From Alkalicoccobacillus murimartini (GTDB lineage Bacteria; Bacillota; Bacilli; Bacillales; Bacillaceae_D), in NCBI RefSeq assembly GCF_030813245.1, contig NZ_JAUSUA010000003.1, positions 397,130 through 461,129 on the forward strand: a DNA stretch of 64,000 bases, in the 5' to 3' direction. This document shows, piece after piece, positions 27,935 through 36,768 of the stretch; positions within the stretch are counted from its first letter, which is position 1; each line of letters starts with the position of its first letter. Made by a program: the position numbers and the translations under genes. Under the pieces are notes generated by a model. It saw only the letters and a program-made list of their open reading frames with translations, had not been told where the DNA came from and ran no database searches.

Positions 27935-29194
27935 TTAACGGATTGTCACTTCAAGATCATGGACCATCTTCTTAATCCCTTCTTCAGCTGTTAATCGGCC
28001 AGCCATAATTTCATCCAGACTTCTTGTCATGTCTGTTTCCGCGGCACTTTGATAGATGGTAGAGTCGGTAAAGACAATATAAGGTGAGATTGAAGAATAA
28101 TCTGAACGATAAGGAAGCTCTTGAAAAGGCTCAGATTCAACTATTTCAGGTTTAGAAGGGATATGGCCTGCTTCTGCCCATTTAAGCCCGCTATCACTTA
28201 CATATTTAATAAATTCCATCTTTGCTTGTTGTCTAGCATCAGTGGATTCTTCTTTGATTGGCATAATTAACGTGTGTGAACCACCTTGAGCAGCTTCAAC
28301 ATCAAACAGTTGAGGATAAGGTACAGCTGTAAAAGGAAGGTCTGCGTTTTCCCAAATTCCTGTTCCCCATACACCTGTCATCAGGCTAAAGGCATTTCCA
28401 GATTGAAATGTTTCATAGGGATCACTTAAGTGCATGGGAATAATATCTCCGAAAAAGCTATGAACATATTCAGCGGCCTCCACGGCTATGTCTTGATCAA
28501 GAGTAATTTCAGGATCAGTCAGATCATCAGAGAATATCGGCGTACCACCCATTTGAAAGTAAGTTGTCCACCACCAACGGTATACATCTAGTCCGCCAGT
28601 TGTAATTGCAATGCCTGTCTTATCAGGTAAGGCTTGCCTTGCTTTCATAAAGAAGTCTTTAAAACCTTCAGGAGTTTCTTCGATAATAGGTTGACCATTC
28701 TCATCTAACAAGTCAGCTTCTTCAGCAAGGTCGGTGTTCACATAGAGGATAAAAGGGTGGGAGTCAATGGGGACGGCATGATATTCTCCTTCGACTTCCA
28801 TCGCATCCTTTAGGTTGTCATAGAAATCATTAAAGTCCATATCAACGTGGCCTGCCAAATCATTAAGAGGGGTTGTTAGACCTTGGTTTACAAGTTCGGG
28901 TACCGTTGCGGCGTGTGAGACAGCTACATCGGGTCCACGATTAGCTGCTACACTTGTTACCAGTTTTGTATAGTAATCATCAAAGTCTTGTAGAATAATA
29001 TTTACATAGATTTCATCCTGACTTTCATTAAACTCTGAAACAATGTCTTGCATGTAACCAAGATCGCCACCACCGAATAAAACCCAGTAATCAAGATTGA
29101 TCCGCCCATCACTAGTCGTTTGTGACGTCTTACTACAAGCTGCTAAGGTAATCAGAAACAAGCACAGAAGGAATAGCATAGCTTTTTTAACCAT
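27935..29194 (-). CDS. Sugar-binding lipoprotein of the ABC importer (YesO-like)
   Basis: A 419-residue extracellular solute-binding protein (SBP_bac_1 type) with a lipoprotein signal and lipobox TLAAC. The aromatic-rich binding region (YRWWWTTYFQMGG) suits sugar stacking. ATG 29194 is taken as start, though GAGGAG is 11 nt away, slightly long; the upstream in-frame TTG has no RBS. First gene of the five-gene operon, with a cre box 32 nt upstream. Likely substrate: rhamnogalacturonan oligosaccharides released by the neighbouring PL11 lyase (inference). Confidence 0.9.
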   Translation of the reverse strand: MVKKAMLFLLCLFLITLAACSKTSQTTSDGRINLDYWVLFGGGDLGYMQDIVSEFNESQDEIYVNIILQDFDDYYTKLVTSVAANRGPDVAVSHAATVPELVNQGLTTPLNDLAGHVDMDFNDFYDNLKDAMEVEGEYHAVPIDSHPFILYVNTDLAEEADLLDENGQPIIEETPEGFKDFFMKARQALPDKTGIAITTGGLDVYRWWWTTYFQMGGTPIFSDDLTDPEITLDQDIAVEAAEYVHSFFGDIIPMHLSDPYETFQSGNAFSLMTGVWGTGIWENADLPFTAVPYPQLFDVEAAQGGSHTLIMPIKEESTDARQQAKMEFIKYVSDSGLKWAEAGHIPSKPEIVESEPFQELPYRSDYSSISPYIVFTDSTIYQSAAETDMTRSLDEIMAGRLTAEEGIKKMVHDLEVTIR

Positions 29195-29225
29195 TATTCG
29201 GGCAACTCCTCTCAAATATCATCTA

Positions 29226-29239
29226 GGAAAGCGCTTACA
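29226..29239 (-). promoter_or_regulatory. cre (CcpA) box upstream of the sugar importer operon
   Basis: On the minus strand TGTAAGCGCTTTCC, matching the cre consensus except at its last bases. It faces the importer operon. The same core TGTAAGCGCTTT stands before the PL11 lyase gene. Confidence 0.78.
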
Positions 29240-29459
29240 AAAATAGTGTTAAAAAAACATTCATAAATATATTCGTATGAATTGGATATTATGCATAAGA
29301 AATCGTAATTTATACGTACCACTTTATCATTGGAAAATTCTGAAGTCAAACTGAAAAATAAATGAGATTAGATATTTTTTCATAAGAGATGTTCATGTTC
29401 TTTTTACCCTATTCACTATATTATAGACAGACAAGCAATAAGAGGGGGTTCGTTTTTAT

Positions 29460-30302
29460 ATGAGTCAAAAAGTAGCTATTGTAACAGGTGCTAATTCAGG
29501 GATGGGCCTAGCCACATCAGTCGACATCGCTAATACAGGCGTTCATGTGATTATGCTTTGTCGGAATGAACAACGAGGGAAAGAAGCAGTTGAGAAAGCT
29601 GAGAAACAACTAACAAACGGATCTGTAGAATTGCAGCTATGTGATTTAGCCTCTTTAGAGGATATTCGTTCCTACGCAGAAGGCTTCAACCATTCACAGC
29701 AGCAGTTAGATATTATTGTCGCTAATGCCGGAGTGGTAGCCACAAAACGACAAGAGACTAAAGATGGCTATGAATCGATGCTAGGAGTTAATCATCTTGG
29801 CCATTTTCTTCTTATTAACTTATTACTTGAACGACTCATTCATTCCTCAGATGGTCGAATCGTCATTGTATCCTCAGGTGCACATAAGTGGGGCAAGCTT
29901 GATTTTAATAATCTTCAATTAACATCTGGATATAATGTCATGAAAGGATATGGACAATCCAAGCTTGCAAATGTCCTATTCGCAAGAAAGCTTGCTAAAC
30001 AACTAAAAGGTACAAATGTATCGGTGAACTCACTTCATCCTGGCGCAGTAGCTACTAACTTGGGTGTTGATAGAGATACAGGCTTTGGCAAAGCTATTCA
30101 TCGAGTTCTTAAACCATTTTTCCTCACACCAGAGCAAGGTTCTAGAACAGCTGTTTACCTTGCAACGAACCCTAATTTGAAGGGAAAGTCAGGGGAGTAT
30201 TACATCAAAGAAAAACCAGCAGCTATTTCTAAGAGAGCAGCGGACGATGCACTTGCTGAGAAGCTATGGAATTGGAGTAGAGAAGAAACCGGCATTAAGT
30301 GA
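29460..30302 (+). CDS. Short-chain dehydrogenase/reductase
   Basis: A 280-residue classical SDR of the retinol-dehydrogenase/WWOX-like branch: cofactor motif TGANSGMG, NAG at residues near 90, catalytic Ser in IVSSGAHKWG and YGQSK. Arg in CRNEQRG after beta-2 suggests NADP preference. The start follows AGAGGGGG. The substrate is unknown. Its stop codon is followed directly by a 400-bp CAAGA array before the terminator, so the mRNA has an unusually long 3' untranslated region. Confidence 0.87.
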   Translation: MSQKVAIVTGANSGMGLATSVDIANTGVHVIMLCRNEQRGKEAVEKAEKQLTNGSVELQLCDLASLEDIRSYAEGFNHSQQQLDIIVANAGVVATKRQETKDGYESMLGVNHLGHFLLINLLLERLIHSSDGRIVIVSSGAHKWGKLDFNNLQLTSGYNVMKGYGQSKLANVLFARKLAKQLKGTNVSVNSLHPGAVATNLGVDRDTGFGKAIHRVLKPFFLTPEQGSRTAVYLATNPNLKGKSGEYYIKEKPAAISKRAADDALAEKLWNWSREETGIK

Positions 30303-30738
30303 GTATGAACCATCAAGAGAAATGGGTGCGGAAGCAAGGCGGAACGATATAGGTCAAGAAGTTGAGGACGTTATCAAGAAAGAATGAGATGAAACCAAGA
30401 AAGGTCAAGAAAGACCAAGAGCTGAAGGACATGACCAAGACCTAAGCTGGTTTTATTAAAGAAAAGCGGACTTATTGACCTTATTTTGTTTCGAGGTTTT
30501 ATCAAGAGAGATGAAGATTTAACAAGACGAAAAGGATGTTACCAAGAGAGACCAACGTAACACCAACACCGGTTAGAGGTTAACCAAAAGGAAGAACATG
30601 TTACTAAGAAAGATCAGCACCACTGCGAGACGGTTCAATGCATGTCCAAGAGCTGAAAGGCGTTACAAAGACCTAAGCTATGTTAATCAAGAGGAGAGCA
30701 TATTTTAGCAAGATGATGAATGATAAAACGATAATAAA
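30303..30738 (+). repeat. CAAGA array 1 (degenerate, about 20-21 bp period) in the SDR 3' UTR
   Basis: CAAG/CAAGA words start at 30314, 30335, 30355, 30375, 30396, 30406, 30416, 30436, 30503, 30523, 30543, 30647, 30666, 30688 and 30709: mostly 20-21 bp apart, some 10. A longer block (CCAAGAGCTGAA...GACCTAAGCT) occurs twice, 231 bp apart. No ORF of note. It lies between the SDR stop and its terminator. Confidence 0.8.
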
Positions 30739-30784
30739 GGCGAAATAGACAGGGAGCTGCACCTGACTCATTTCGTCTTTTTTG
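30739..30784 (+). terminator. Terminator after array 1
   Basis: Stem GGCGAAAT with ATTTCGTC (one G-T pair) and an inner CAGG/CCTG, followed by T6. Confidence 0.75.
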
Positions 30785-30883
30785 TATAGATTTTTCGCTA
30801 TTTAATTAACATAAATTCACTAATTTATTTATTTTTGAGATATAATGGGTGGCGTAGAACGTGTTAAAAAGGGTGTGAGTTTT

Positions 30884-31417
30884 TTGCGAAGGATTATGGT
30901 GGTAGGTGCATCGGCTGGAGCTGGGAAATCAACGTTTGCAAGAAGTCTATCAAAGCAACTAAACATTCCTGTCTATCATTTGGATACATTCTATTGGAAA
31001 CCAGGCTGGGAAGAGGAAGACACCCAGATTTTTCGAGAGAAACAGCAGAAAATTGTTGGAGATGAATACTGGATTATTGAAGGGAATTATAGCTCTACTT
31101 TTGATATAAGACTAGAGAAAGCAGATACGATCATATTTTTAGATCAGCCGTTATGGGTTTGTCTGTACAGAGTGTTTAAAAGAAGAGTTATGTATCGTAA
31201 AAAATCCAGACCAGATTTGACTGAGGGTTGTCCTGAGAAGATAGATTTTGCGTTTCTTTCTTTTATTGTACGAACCTATTATCCAAGAAAGAAGAAAATG
31301 CGAGAGAAGTTGCAAACATTTAAAGATAAAAGTTCTTCTCATCAGGTTTATTTACTCTCAGGAGACACGGACACTGAAAAGTTTTTAGATAAGGTACATA
31401 AAGGGGATGTTGAGTAA
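30884..31417 (+). CDS. Small P-loop kinase-like protein (FlaR/topology-modulation type)
   Basis: About 177 residues. The P-loop GASAGAGKST stands at the very N-terminus, with HLDTFYWKPGW and the RPDLTEGCPEKID stretch, all typical of the adenylate-kinase-like family annotated as DNA topology modulation protein (FlaR). True substrate unknown. The frame opens at ATG 30845, but TTG 30884 has AAAAGGG at proper spacing and gives the family's usual length. ATG 30896 is another possibility. It overlaps the following methyltransferase gene by one base (TAATG). Confidence 0.75.
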   Translation: MRRIMVVGASAGAGKSTFARSLSKQLNIPVYHLDTFYWKPGWEEEDTQIFREKQQKIVGDEYWIIEGNYSSTFDIRLEKADTIIFLDQPLWVCLYRVFKRRVMYRKKSRPDLTEGCPEKIDFAFLSFIVRTYYPRKKKMREKLQTFKDKSSSHQVYLLSGDTDTEKFLDKVHKGDVE

Positions 31418-32166
31418 TGGATCAAGAATTTTTGAACCAGTTAAAGACACAAGATGAGGTATTTTCAGGGTGGGATTTTTCTTTTGTATCTGAAACGGGT
31501 AGGATGAGTTCCTCTCTATTAACGTGGTCATTTGGAAGCCTAGCGATGAAAAAGCTGGCGCACGCTAAGAGTGCGTTAGACATGGGAACAGGAGGCGGAG
31601 AGCATCTAAGTTATTTGCGCCCATTCCCTCCAGTTATGAAAGCAACGGAAGGCTATATGCCAAATGTGAGTATTGCCAAAAATAGACTAGAGGCGCTTGG
31701 TGTCAAAGTGTATGAAGTAACCAATGATCAGAACCTCCCATTTAAGGAGAATGAGTTTGATCTTATTCTGAATAAACATGATTCATTTGATGCAAATGAA
31801 GTCCGTAGACTCATTTCTGACGGCGGTACATTTATAACTCAGCAGGTGGGTGGAACCGACTGTGCAGAGATAAATGAATGGTTTAATCAACCACTCAATC
31901 CAGAGTTTGCACAGTGGAACCTAGAAACAGCAAGGCAACAGGTAGAAGCGGCAGGATTTCATGTAACCGATGCTAAAGAAGAATTTCCTACCCAGAGATT
32001 TTATGATCTAGGGGCTGTATTGTATTACTTAAAAGCGATCCCGTGGCAGTTAGAAGATTGGCGAGCAGCAGATTATATACCTGAATTGTACAAGCTTTAC
32101 GAGCGGATCAATAAAGATGGGTTTGTAGAAGTAACACAGCATCGTTTTATACTAATAGCACAATAA
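31417..32166 (+). CDS. Class I SAM-dependent methyltransferase
   Basis: A 249-residue protein with SAM motif I ALDMGTGGGEHL and a motif IV-like region FDLILNKHDSFD. The N-terminal 50 residues are helical and the C-terminus has aromatic-rich segments, as in small-molecule methyltransferases of the UbiE/MT11 group. The substrate is unknown. Coupled by TAATG to the kinase-like gene, which suggests the pair works on one pathway or is a co-inherited resistance-type unit. No terminator was recognised after it. Confidence 0.85.
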   Translation: MDQEFLNQLKTQDEVFSGWDFSFVSETGRMSSSLLTWSFGSLAMKKLAHAKSALDMGTGGGEHLSYLRPFPPVMKATEGYMPNVSIAKNRLEALGVKVYEVTNDQNLPFKENEFDLILNKHDSFDANEVRRLISDGGTFITQQVGGTDCAEINEWFNQPLNPEFAQWNLETARQQVEAAGFHVTDAKEEFPTQRFYDLGAVLYYLKAIPWQLEDWRAADYIPELYKLYERINKDGFVEVTQHRFILIAQ

Positions 32167-32332
32167 AAATAACAAAGGTCTGATGCTCATTAATGAATTT
32201 CAAGATATCTTCTTTGAAAAAGAATTCAATCATAGATACAAAATAAGATGCGTAGAATAAATGTGGTTTCAGGATACATTTTTAGTAAGCCTCTAACATA
32301 GACATTTTGCCTAAAGTAGAGAGGATGATTGT

Positions 32333-32539
32333 ATGCAACTCTTGAAAAAGCTCATTCTAAAATTCCTATTTATTTATATTACGTATATAGGGGTTAGATT
32401 ACTAATGGGACTCTTTTTCTCCTCAACATCGCCAGATCCTTTATACGCGGACGCTTTAATCTTTACAACAGTTTTTTTAACTTTATCCTCTTTATTCTCG
32501 TCATCCCATAAGAGTGAGGACACAGAAAATCCTAGGTAG
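32333..32539 (+). CDS. Small membrane protein of unknown function
   Basis: A 68-residue protein with two predicted membrane helices (LILKFLFIYITYIGVRLLMG and ALIFTTVFLTLSSLF) and a charged tail. GAGAGGA is 7 nt upstream of ATG, supporting translation. No family recognised; similar short two-TM proteins are common singletons in Bacilli. Confidence 0.6.
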   Translation: MQLLKKLILKFLFIYITYIGVRLLMGLFFSSTSPDPLYADALIFTTVFLTLSSLFSSSHKSEDTENPR

Positions 32540-32756
32540 GTTTGTGTTATCCGAAGTACATTTGGGCCCATTCCCACCCTAAGGTACCAGCCACGCCAAT
32601 CACTTTCTTGGGGTTTAGTAGATAATGGGTAGATGGATAACGGAAGAGACCAGAAATAAAATAAAAGATGTTGGTGAAAGTATTATACATTCTCTTAAAA
32701 AAAAGGTAGAATGAGAGCGTATACACAGAGAGTCTATTTTTTTAAAAAAAGTATTT

Positions 32757-32771
32757 TGAAAGCGGTTTACA
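32757..32771 (+). promoter_or_regulatory. cre-like box upstream of the Gfo/Idh-isomerase operon
   Basis: TGAAAGCGGTTTACA resembles a cre box but is one base longer than the 14-bp consensus. It lies 20 nt before the first ATG. Confidence 0.5.
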
Positions 32772-32791
32772 AATGGTGAGGAGCGTGGAAT

Positions 32792-33865
32792 ATGCAGCAA
32801 GCGAGAGTTGGAATCGTTGGATGTGGAACAATTAGCGATATTTATTTACAAAATTGTGCTGATGACCAATATGTTGAAATTGTGGCTTGTAGTGATCTGA
32901 ATCAGGCAGCAGCCATGGAAAAAGCGAAGGCTTATAACATTGCTAAAGTACTTACCCCGGATGAGTTATATCAGGATCCTGATATTGATATTGTCTTAAA
33001 TCTGACCATCCCGGCGGCTCATGCAGAGGTATCGCTAAAAGCCTTACAAAATGGAAAACACGTTTTTCTTGAAAAACCACTGTCTATTTCATTACAAGAT
33101 GCTGAGCAGATTCTTGAGGTTGCAAAAGAGAAAGGACTTCAAGTTGGTGTAGCTCCTGATACGTTTCTTGGTGGGGGTCTGCAAACCTGCCGTAAGTTAA
33201 TTGATGATGGATCAATCGGCAAACCTGTTGCAGCGACGGCTTTTATGATGTCGCATGGTCCTGAAAGCTGGCATCCAAATCCTTATTTTTATTATCAAGA
33301 GGGAGCCGGTCCGCTTTTTGATATGGGGCCTTATTATCTTACTGCCTTAATTCACCTGATTGGTCCATTCCGTCGAGTGACTGGTTCTGCTCAGTCGGCT
33401 TTGCAGGAAAGGATTGCAACAAGCCCCGAGAGAAATGGGGAGGTTATCCCAGTCAATACTCCTACCCATGTTACTGGAGTGATTGATTTTGAAAATGGAG
33501 CGGTTGGTACTTTGATTATGAGCTTTGATGTGTGGGGAGCCACGTTACCTTGGATCGAAATTTACGGCACAGAAGGCACTCTACGTGTACCAGATCCAAA
33601 TACCTTTGGTGGACCTGTCTATGTCAAAAAAGCAGGAGAATTAGAATGGACAGAACTAGCTTTAACTCATGACCACATTGAAAATGAACGAGGTCTTGGA
33701 TTAAAGGATATGGCTAGAGCGGTTGTTACTGGTAGTCCAACTCGTGCATCTGGAGAGATGGGATATCATGTGCTGGAAGCGATGCATGGTTTTTATACTG
33801 CTTCTGCGACTAATCAGCATTATGCGATGCAGAGTAACTGCGATCGACCAGCACCTGTGGAATAA
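32792..33865 (+). CDS. Gfo/Idh/MocA-family oxidoreductase (operon gene 1)
   Basis: A 357-residue dehydrogenase: Rossmann start VGIVGCGTISDIY, EKPLS motif with catalytic Lys, and a C-terminal domain with GPLFDMGPYYLTALIHL, in which the conserved Asp and the later His-equivalent form the sugar site. It would oxidise or reduce a sugar or sugar-like ring hydroxyl with NAD(P). GAGGAG precedes ATG. It is first of four closely packed genes alternating this family with TIM-barrel isomerases. The substrate is unknown. Confidence 0.88.
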   Translation: MQQARVGIVGCGTISDIYLQNCADDQYVEIVACSDLNQAAAMEKAKAYNIAKVLTPDELYQDPDIDIVLNLTIPAAHAEVSLKALQNGKHVFLEKPLSISLQDAEQILEVAKEKGLQVGVAPDTFLGGGLQTCRKLIDDGSIGKPVAATAFMMSHGPESWHPNPYFYYQEGAGPLFDMGPYYLTALIHLIGPFRRVTGSAQSALQERIATSPERNGEVIPVNTPTHVTGVIDFENGAVGTLIMSFDVWGATLPWIEIYGTEGTLRVPDPNTFGGPVYVKKAGELEWTELALTHDHIENERGLGLKDMARAVVTGSPTRASGEMGYHVLEAMHGFYTASATNQHYAMQSNCDRPAPVE

Positions 33866-33892
33866 GATTTTACTATTTTAGGAGGAGATTAT

Positions 33893-34861
33893 ATGAAACT
33901 AGGAGTATTCGCCGTATTGTTTGCCGATAAGCCATTTGAAGAAATGCTCGATCATATTAAGAGCTTAGGATTAGAAACAGTTGAGATTGGAACAGGAGGA
34001 TATCCTGGAAATGCTCATTGTAATCCAGCGGAATTATTAGCTGATGAGTCCAAGTTGAAGGCTTTTCAGCACGCTGTTGAGAGCAGAGGATTAACGATCA
34101 GTAGCTTAAGCTGCCACGGCAATGCACTGACTCCAGATCGTGAGTTTGCGGAGCGTTGCCACCAAGACTTTCTTGATACCGTTCGTTTAGCGGAAAAGTT
34201 AGGTGTCGAAGTGGTTACAACGTTCTCAGGAACTCCTGGTGCGTATGAAGGAGCTAAAGCACCAAGCTGGCCGGTAGCACCATGGCCAAATGAGCATGCT
34301 GAAATTTTAAAATGGCAGTGGGAAGAAAAGCTCATTCCTTATTGGAAGGAAGCGGGGAAATTCGCGAGTGATCATAATGTGAAAATTGCACTTGAGTTAC
34401 ACGGTGGGTTTTTAGTACATACCCCAGCGACACTATTAAAACTACGTGAAGCTGTAGGCGACGTCATTGGAGCGAACGTGGATCCAAGCCATCTATGGTG
34501 GCAAGGGATCGATCCCGTAGCGGCGATCAAAATCCTTGGAAAGCGCAATGCGATACACTTTTTCCATGCAAAGGACACGTACATTGATCAAGAAAATGTG
34601 AACATGCATGGCTTGCTAGATATGCAGTCATATGCCAACATGCAAGATCGCGCGTGGATCTTCCGCTCAGTTGGATACGGACATGATCTAAAGGTTTGGT
34701 CCGACATTATTAGTGCACTTCGCACAGTTGGTTATGATGGGGCGGTTAGTATTGAACATGAAGATGGATTAATGTCCATTGACGAAGGATTCAGCCGTGC
34801 AGTATCAAATCTTCAGCAAGTATTAATCAAAGATCCAGTTCCAGACATGTGGTGGCTATAA
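33893..34861 (+). CDS. Sugar phosphate isomerase/epimerase-like TIM barrel (operon gene 2)
   Basis: A 322-residue xylose-isomerase-like (AP_endonuc_2) barrel. The four expected metal ligands are visible: Glu in ALELHGG, Asp in NVDPSHL, His in FFHAKDT, Glu in SIEHEDG. Members isomerise, epimerise or cleave sugars and inositols, and some act on 3-keto sugars. AGGAGGAG precedes ATG, 27 nt after gene 1. Pairing with Gfo/Idh enzymes suggests the dehydrogenase makes a keto-sugar that this enzyme processes (inference). Confidence 0.87.
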   Translation: MKLGVFAVLFADKPFEEMLDHIKSLGLETVEIGTGGYPGNAHCNPAELLADESKLKAFQHAVESRGLTISSLSCHGNALTPDREFAERCHQDFLDTVRLAEKLGVEVVTTFSGTPGAYEGAKAPSWPVAPWPNEHAEILKWQWEEKLIPYWKEAGKFASDHNVKIALELHGGFLVHTPATLLKLREAVGDVIGANVDPSHLWWQGIDPVAAIKILGKRNAIHFFHAKDTYIDQENVNMHGLLDMQSYANMQDRAWIFRSVGYGHDLKVWSDIISALRTVGYDGAVSIEHEDGLMSIDEGFSRAVSNLQQVLIKDPVPDMWWL

Positions 34862-34894
34862 AAGAAAGTGTAGTTCAAGAGAGGGGAAAAAATT

Positions 34895-35920
34895 ATGAAC
34901 AAATTAAAAGTAGCTGTAATAGGTAATGGGAGTATTGCGAAGTACCGTCATATCCCAGAATATGCGAGTAGGGAAGATGTTGAATTCGTTGCATTTTGTG
35001 ATTTTACAATCGAGCTTGCACAAGCAAACGTAGAACAATTTGGTGGGAAAGCCTATACAAGTTATGAAGAGCTATTAGCTAGTGAAGACGTTGACGTAGT
35101 GAGTGTCTGCACACAAAACGTTGATCACGCAAAGGTATCCATTGCGGCAGCGAATGCAGGGGCGCACGTTCTTTGCGAAAAGCCAATGGCGACATCTTTA
35201 GAAGATGCACAAGCAATGATTAAAGCAGCAAAAGAAAATAATGTTCAATTAATGATTGGTCATAACCAACGTCTGATGCCTCCTCACGTGAAAGCGAAGG
35301 AAGTGCTCGAATCAGGCCGTCTAGGTAAAGTCCTTACGTTCAAAACAACCTTTGGTCACGGTGGACCAGATGCTTGGAGTGTCCAAGGGGATGAGAGCTG
35401 GTTCTTTGATAAGTCAAAAGCATTTGTTGGTGCTATGGGTGACTTAGGCGTACACAAAATCGATCTCATTCGCTGGCTTTTTGATGAAGAGATCTCAGAG
35501 GTTGCTGCATTTGTCGAAACCCTTGACAAGCAGGGTGATGTGGACGATAACGCGACATGCCTGCTCCGTATGCAAGGTGGAGCAATTGGTACAATGGCAG
35601 CAAGCTGGACTTACTACAAAGGTGAGGACAACACAACAAGCGTCTATTGTGAAAATGGTGTGCTTGAAATTAAGGATAACGCTGATGAGCAAGTGGTTGT
35701 GCGTTTAAATAATGGTACAGTTGAGCGCTATCAAGTTGGAGCTATTGCGACAAATGATGCAGGAGGTCAATCCTCTAGTGGTGTAATTGATGCCTTTTTA
35801 ACAGGGATTATAGAAGGTACAGAACCTGTCATTACTGGCGAAGAAGGAATGAAATCGTTGAATGTAGTACTTGCAGCACTTGAGTCAGCAGAGACTCGAG
35901 CTTTTGTAAAAGTAAACTAG
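34895..35920 (+). CDS. Gfo/Idh/MocA-family oxidoreductase (operon gene 3)
   Basis: A 341-residue dehydrogenase with VIGNGSIAKYRHI and CEKPMA, and a C-terminal AMGDLGVHKIDLIRWL stretch carrying Asp and His of the active site. Clearly the same superfamily as gene 1 but of a different subgroup (HNQRLMPPHVKAKE is typical of inositol/scyllo-inositol-like dehydrogenases). GAGAGGGG is the RBS. Two distinct dehydrogenases in one operon point to an oxidation followed by a reduction. Confidence 0.88.
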   Translation: MNKLKVAVIGNGSIAKYRHIPEYASREDVEFVAFCDFTIELAQANVEQFGGKAYTSYEELLASEDVDVVSVCTQNVDHAKVSIAAANAGAHVLCEKPMATSLEDAQAMIKAAKENNVQLMIGHNQRLMPPHVKAKEVLESGRLGKVLTFKTTFGHGGPDAWSVQGDESWFFDKSKAFVGAMGDLGVHKIDLIRWLFDEEISEVAAFVETLDKQGDVDDNATCLLRMQGGAIGTMAASWTYYKGEDNTTSVYCENGVLEIKDNADEQVVVRLNNGTVERYQVGAIATNDAGGQSSSGVIDAFLTGIIEGTEPVITGEEGMKSLNVVLAALESAETRAFVKVN

Positions 35921-35941
35921 TCTTGAAAGGATGAATGTATA

Positions 35942-36700
35942 ATGGCACAACTACCAATCGCTCTTCAGTTATATACACTTCGAAATGAAACAAAGGAAGA
36001 TTTTCTAGGAACACTTAAAAAAGTAAAAGAGCTTGGATATGATGGAGTTGAATTTGCTGGATTTGGTGGGTACGAAGCATCTGAACTCAAAGCCATTCTA
36101 GAAGATCTTGACCTAAAACCGTTCTCTAGTCACGTAGGTCTTGAACTACTTGAAGACAATGCAGAAGAAATTATTGCGTATCACAAAGAGCTTGGAGTCG
36201 AAACAATGGTTATTCCATATCTTGTGCCAGAGCGAAGAACAGCAAAAGAAGATTATCTAAAGCTTGCTGAGAGTTTGAATCAGTATGGTGAGAAGATTAA
36301 GGAAGCTGGATTGCAACTATGCTATCATAATCATGACTTTGAATTTGAGAAATATGATGGAGAGTATGGCCTTGATTTGATCTTCTCAAATACAAATCCA
36401 GAATTCGTACAAGTTGAACTAGATACGTATTGGGCTGAATTTGCAGGAATCTCTGCAGTAGACTACGCAGCTAAGTATAAAGGAAGACTTCCACTTGCTC
36501 ACATTAAAGATATGGTGACAAGTCCGGAGAAAACATTTGCCGAAGTTGGAGAAGGCGTATTAGATATTAAATCAATAGTAGCAGCAGTAGAACAAGCTGG
36601 TGCCAAACGATTAATCGTGGAACAAGACGTCTGCCAAAGACCAGCACTTGAAAGTGTAGAAATCAGTATTCGTAACTTAAAAGAAATTTTAGGACGATAA
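35942..36700 (+). CDS. Sugar phosphate isomerase/epimerase-like TIM barrel (operon gene 4)
   Basis: A 252-residue AP_endonuc_2 barrel, shorter than gene 2. Ligand-like motifs: YHNHDFEF, VELDTYW, LAHIKDM, LIVEQD. The YHNHDFE pattern is shared with 3-keto-glycoside-type and IolE/IolI-type members. AAAGGA precedes ATG 22 nt after gene 3. Last gene of the operon, ended by a clear terminator. Confidence 0.87.
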   Translation: MAQLPIALQLYTLRNETKEDFLGTLKKVKELGYDGVEFAGFGGYEASELKAILEDLDLKPFSSHVGLELLEDNAEEIIAYHKELGVETMVIPYLVPERRTAKEDYLKLAESLNQYGEKIKEAGLQLCYHNHDFEFEKYDGEYGLDLIFSNTNPEFVQVELDTYWAEFAGISAVDYAAKYKGRLPLAHIKDMVTSPEKTFAEVGEGVLDIKSIVAAVEQAGAKRLIVEQDVCQRPALESVEISIRNLKEILGR

Positions 36701-36705
36701 TATGT

Positions 36706-36739
36706 AAAAAAAGCCGGACCTCTTGGTTCGGCTTTTTTA
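36706..36739. terminator. Bidirectional terminator between the isomerase operon and array 2
   Basis: Stem AGCCGGACC with GGTTCGGCT, TCTT loop, A run on the left and T run on the right; works for + genes and for minus transcripts crossing array 2. Confidence 0.85.
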
Positions 36740-36768
36740 TATTTTTGCTCTTACTAAGCATGTGAAGT

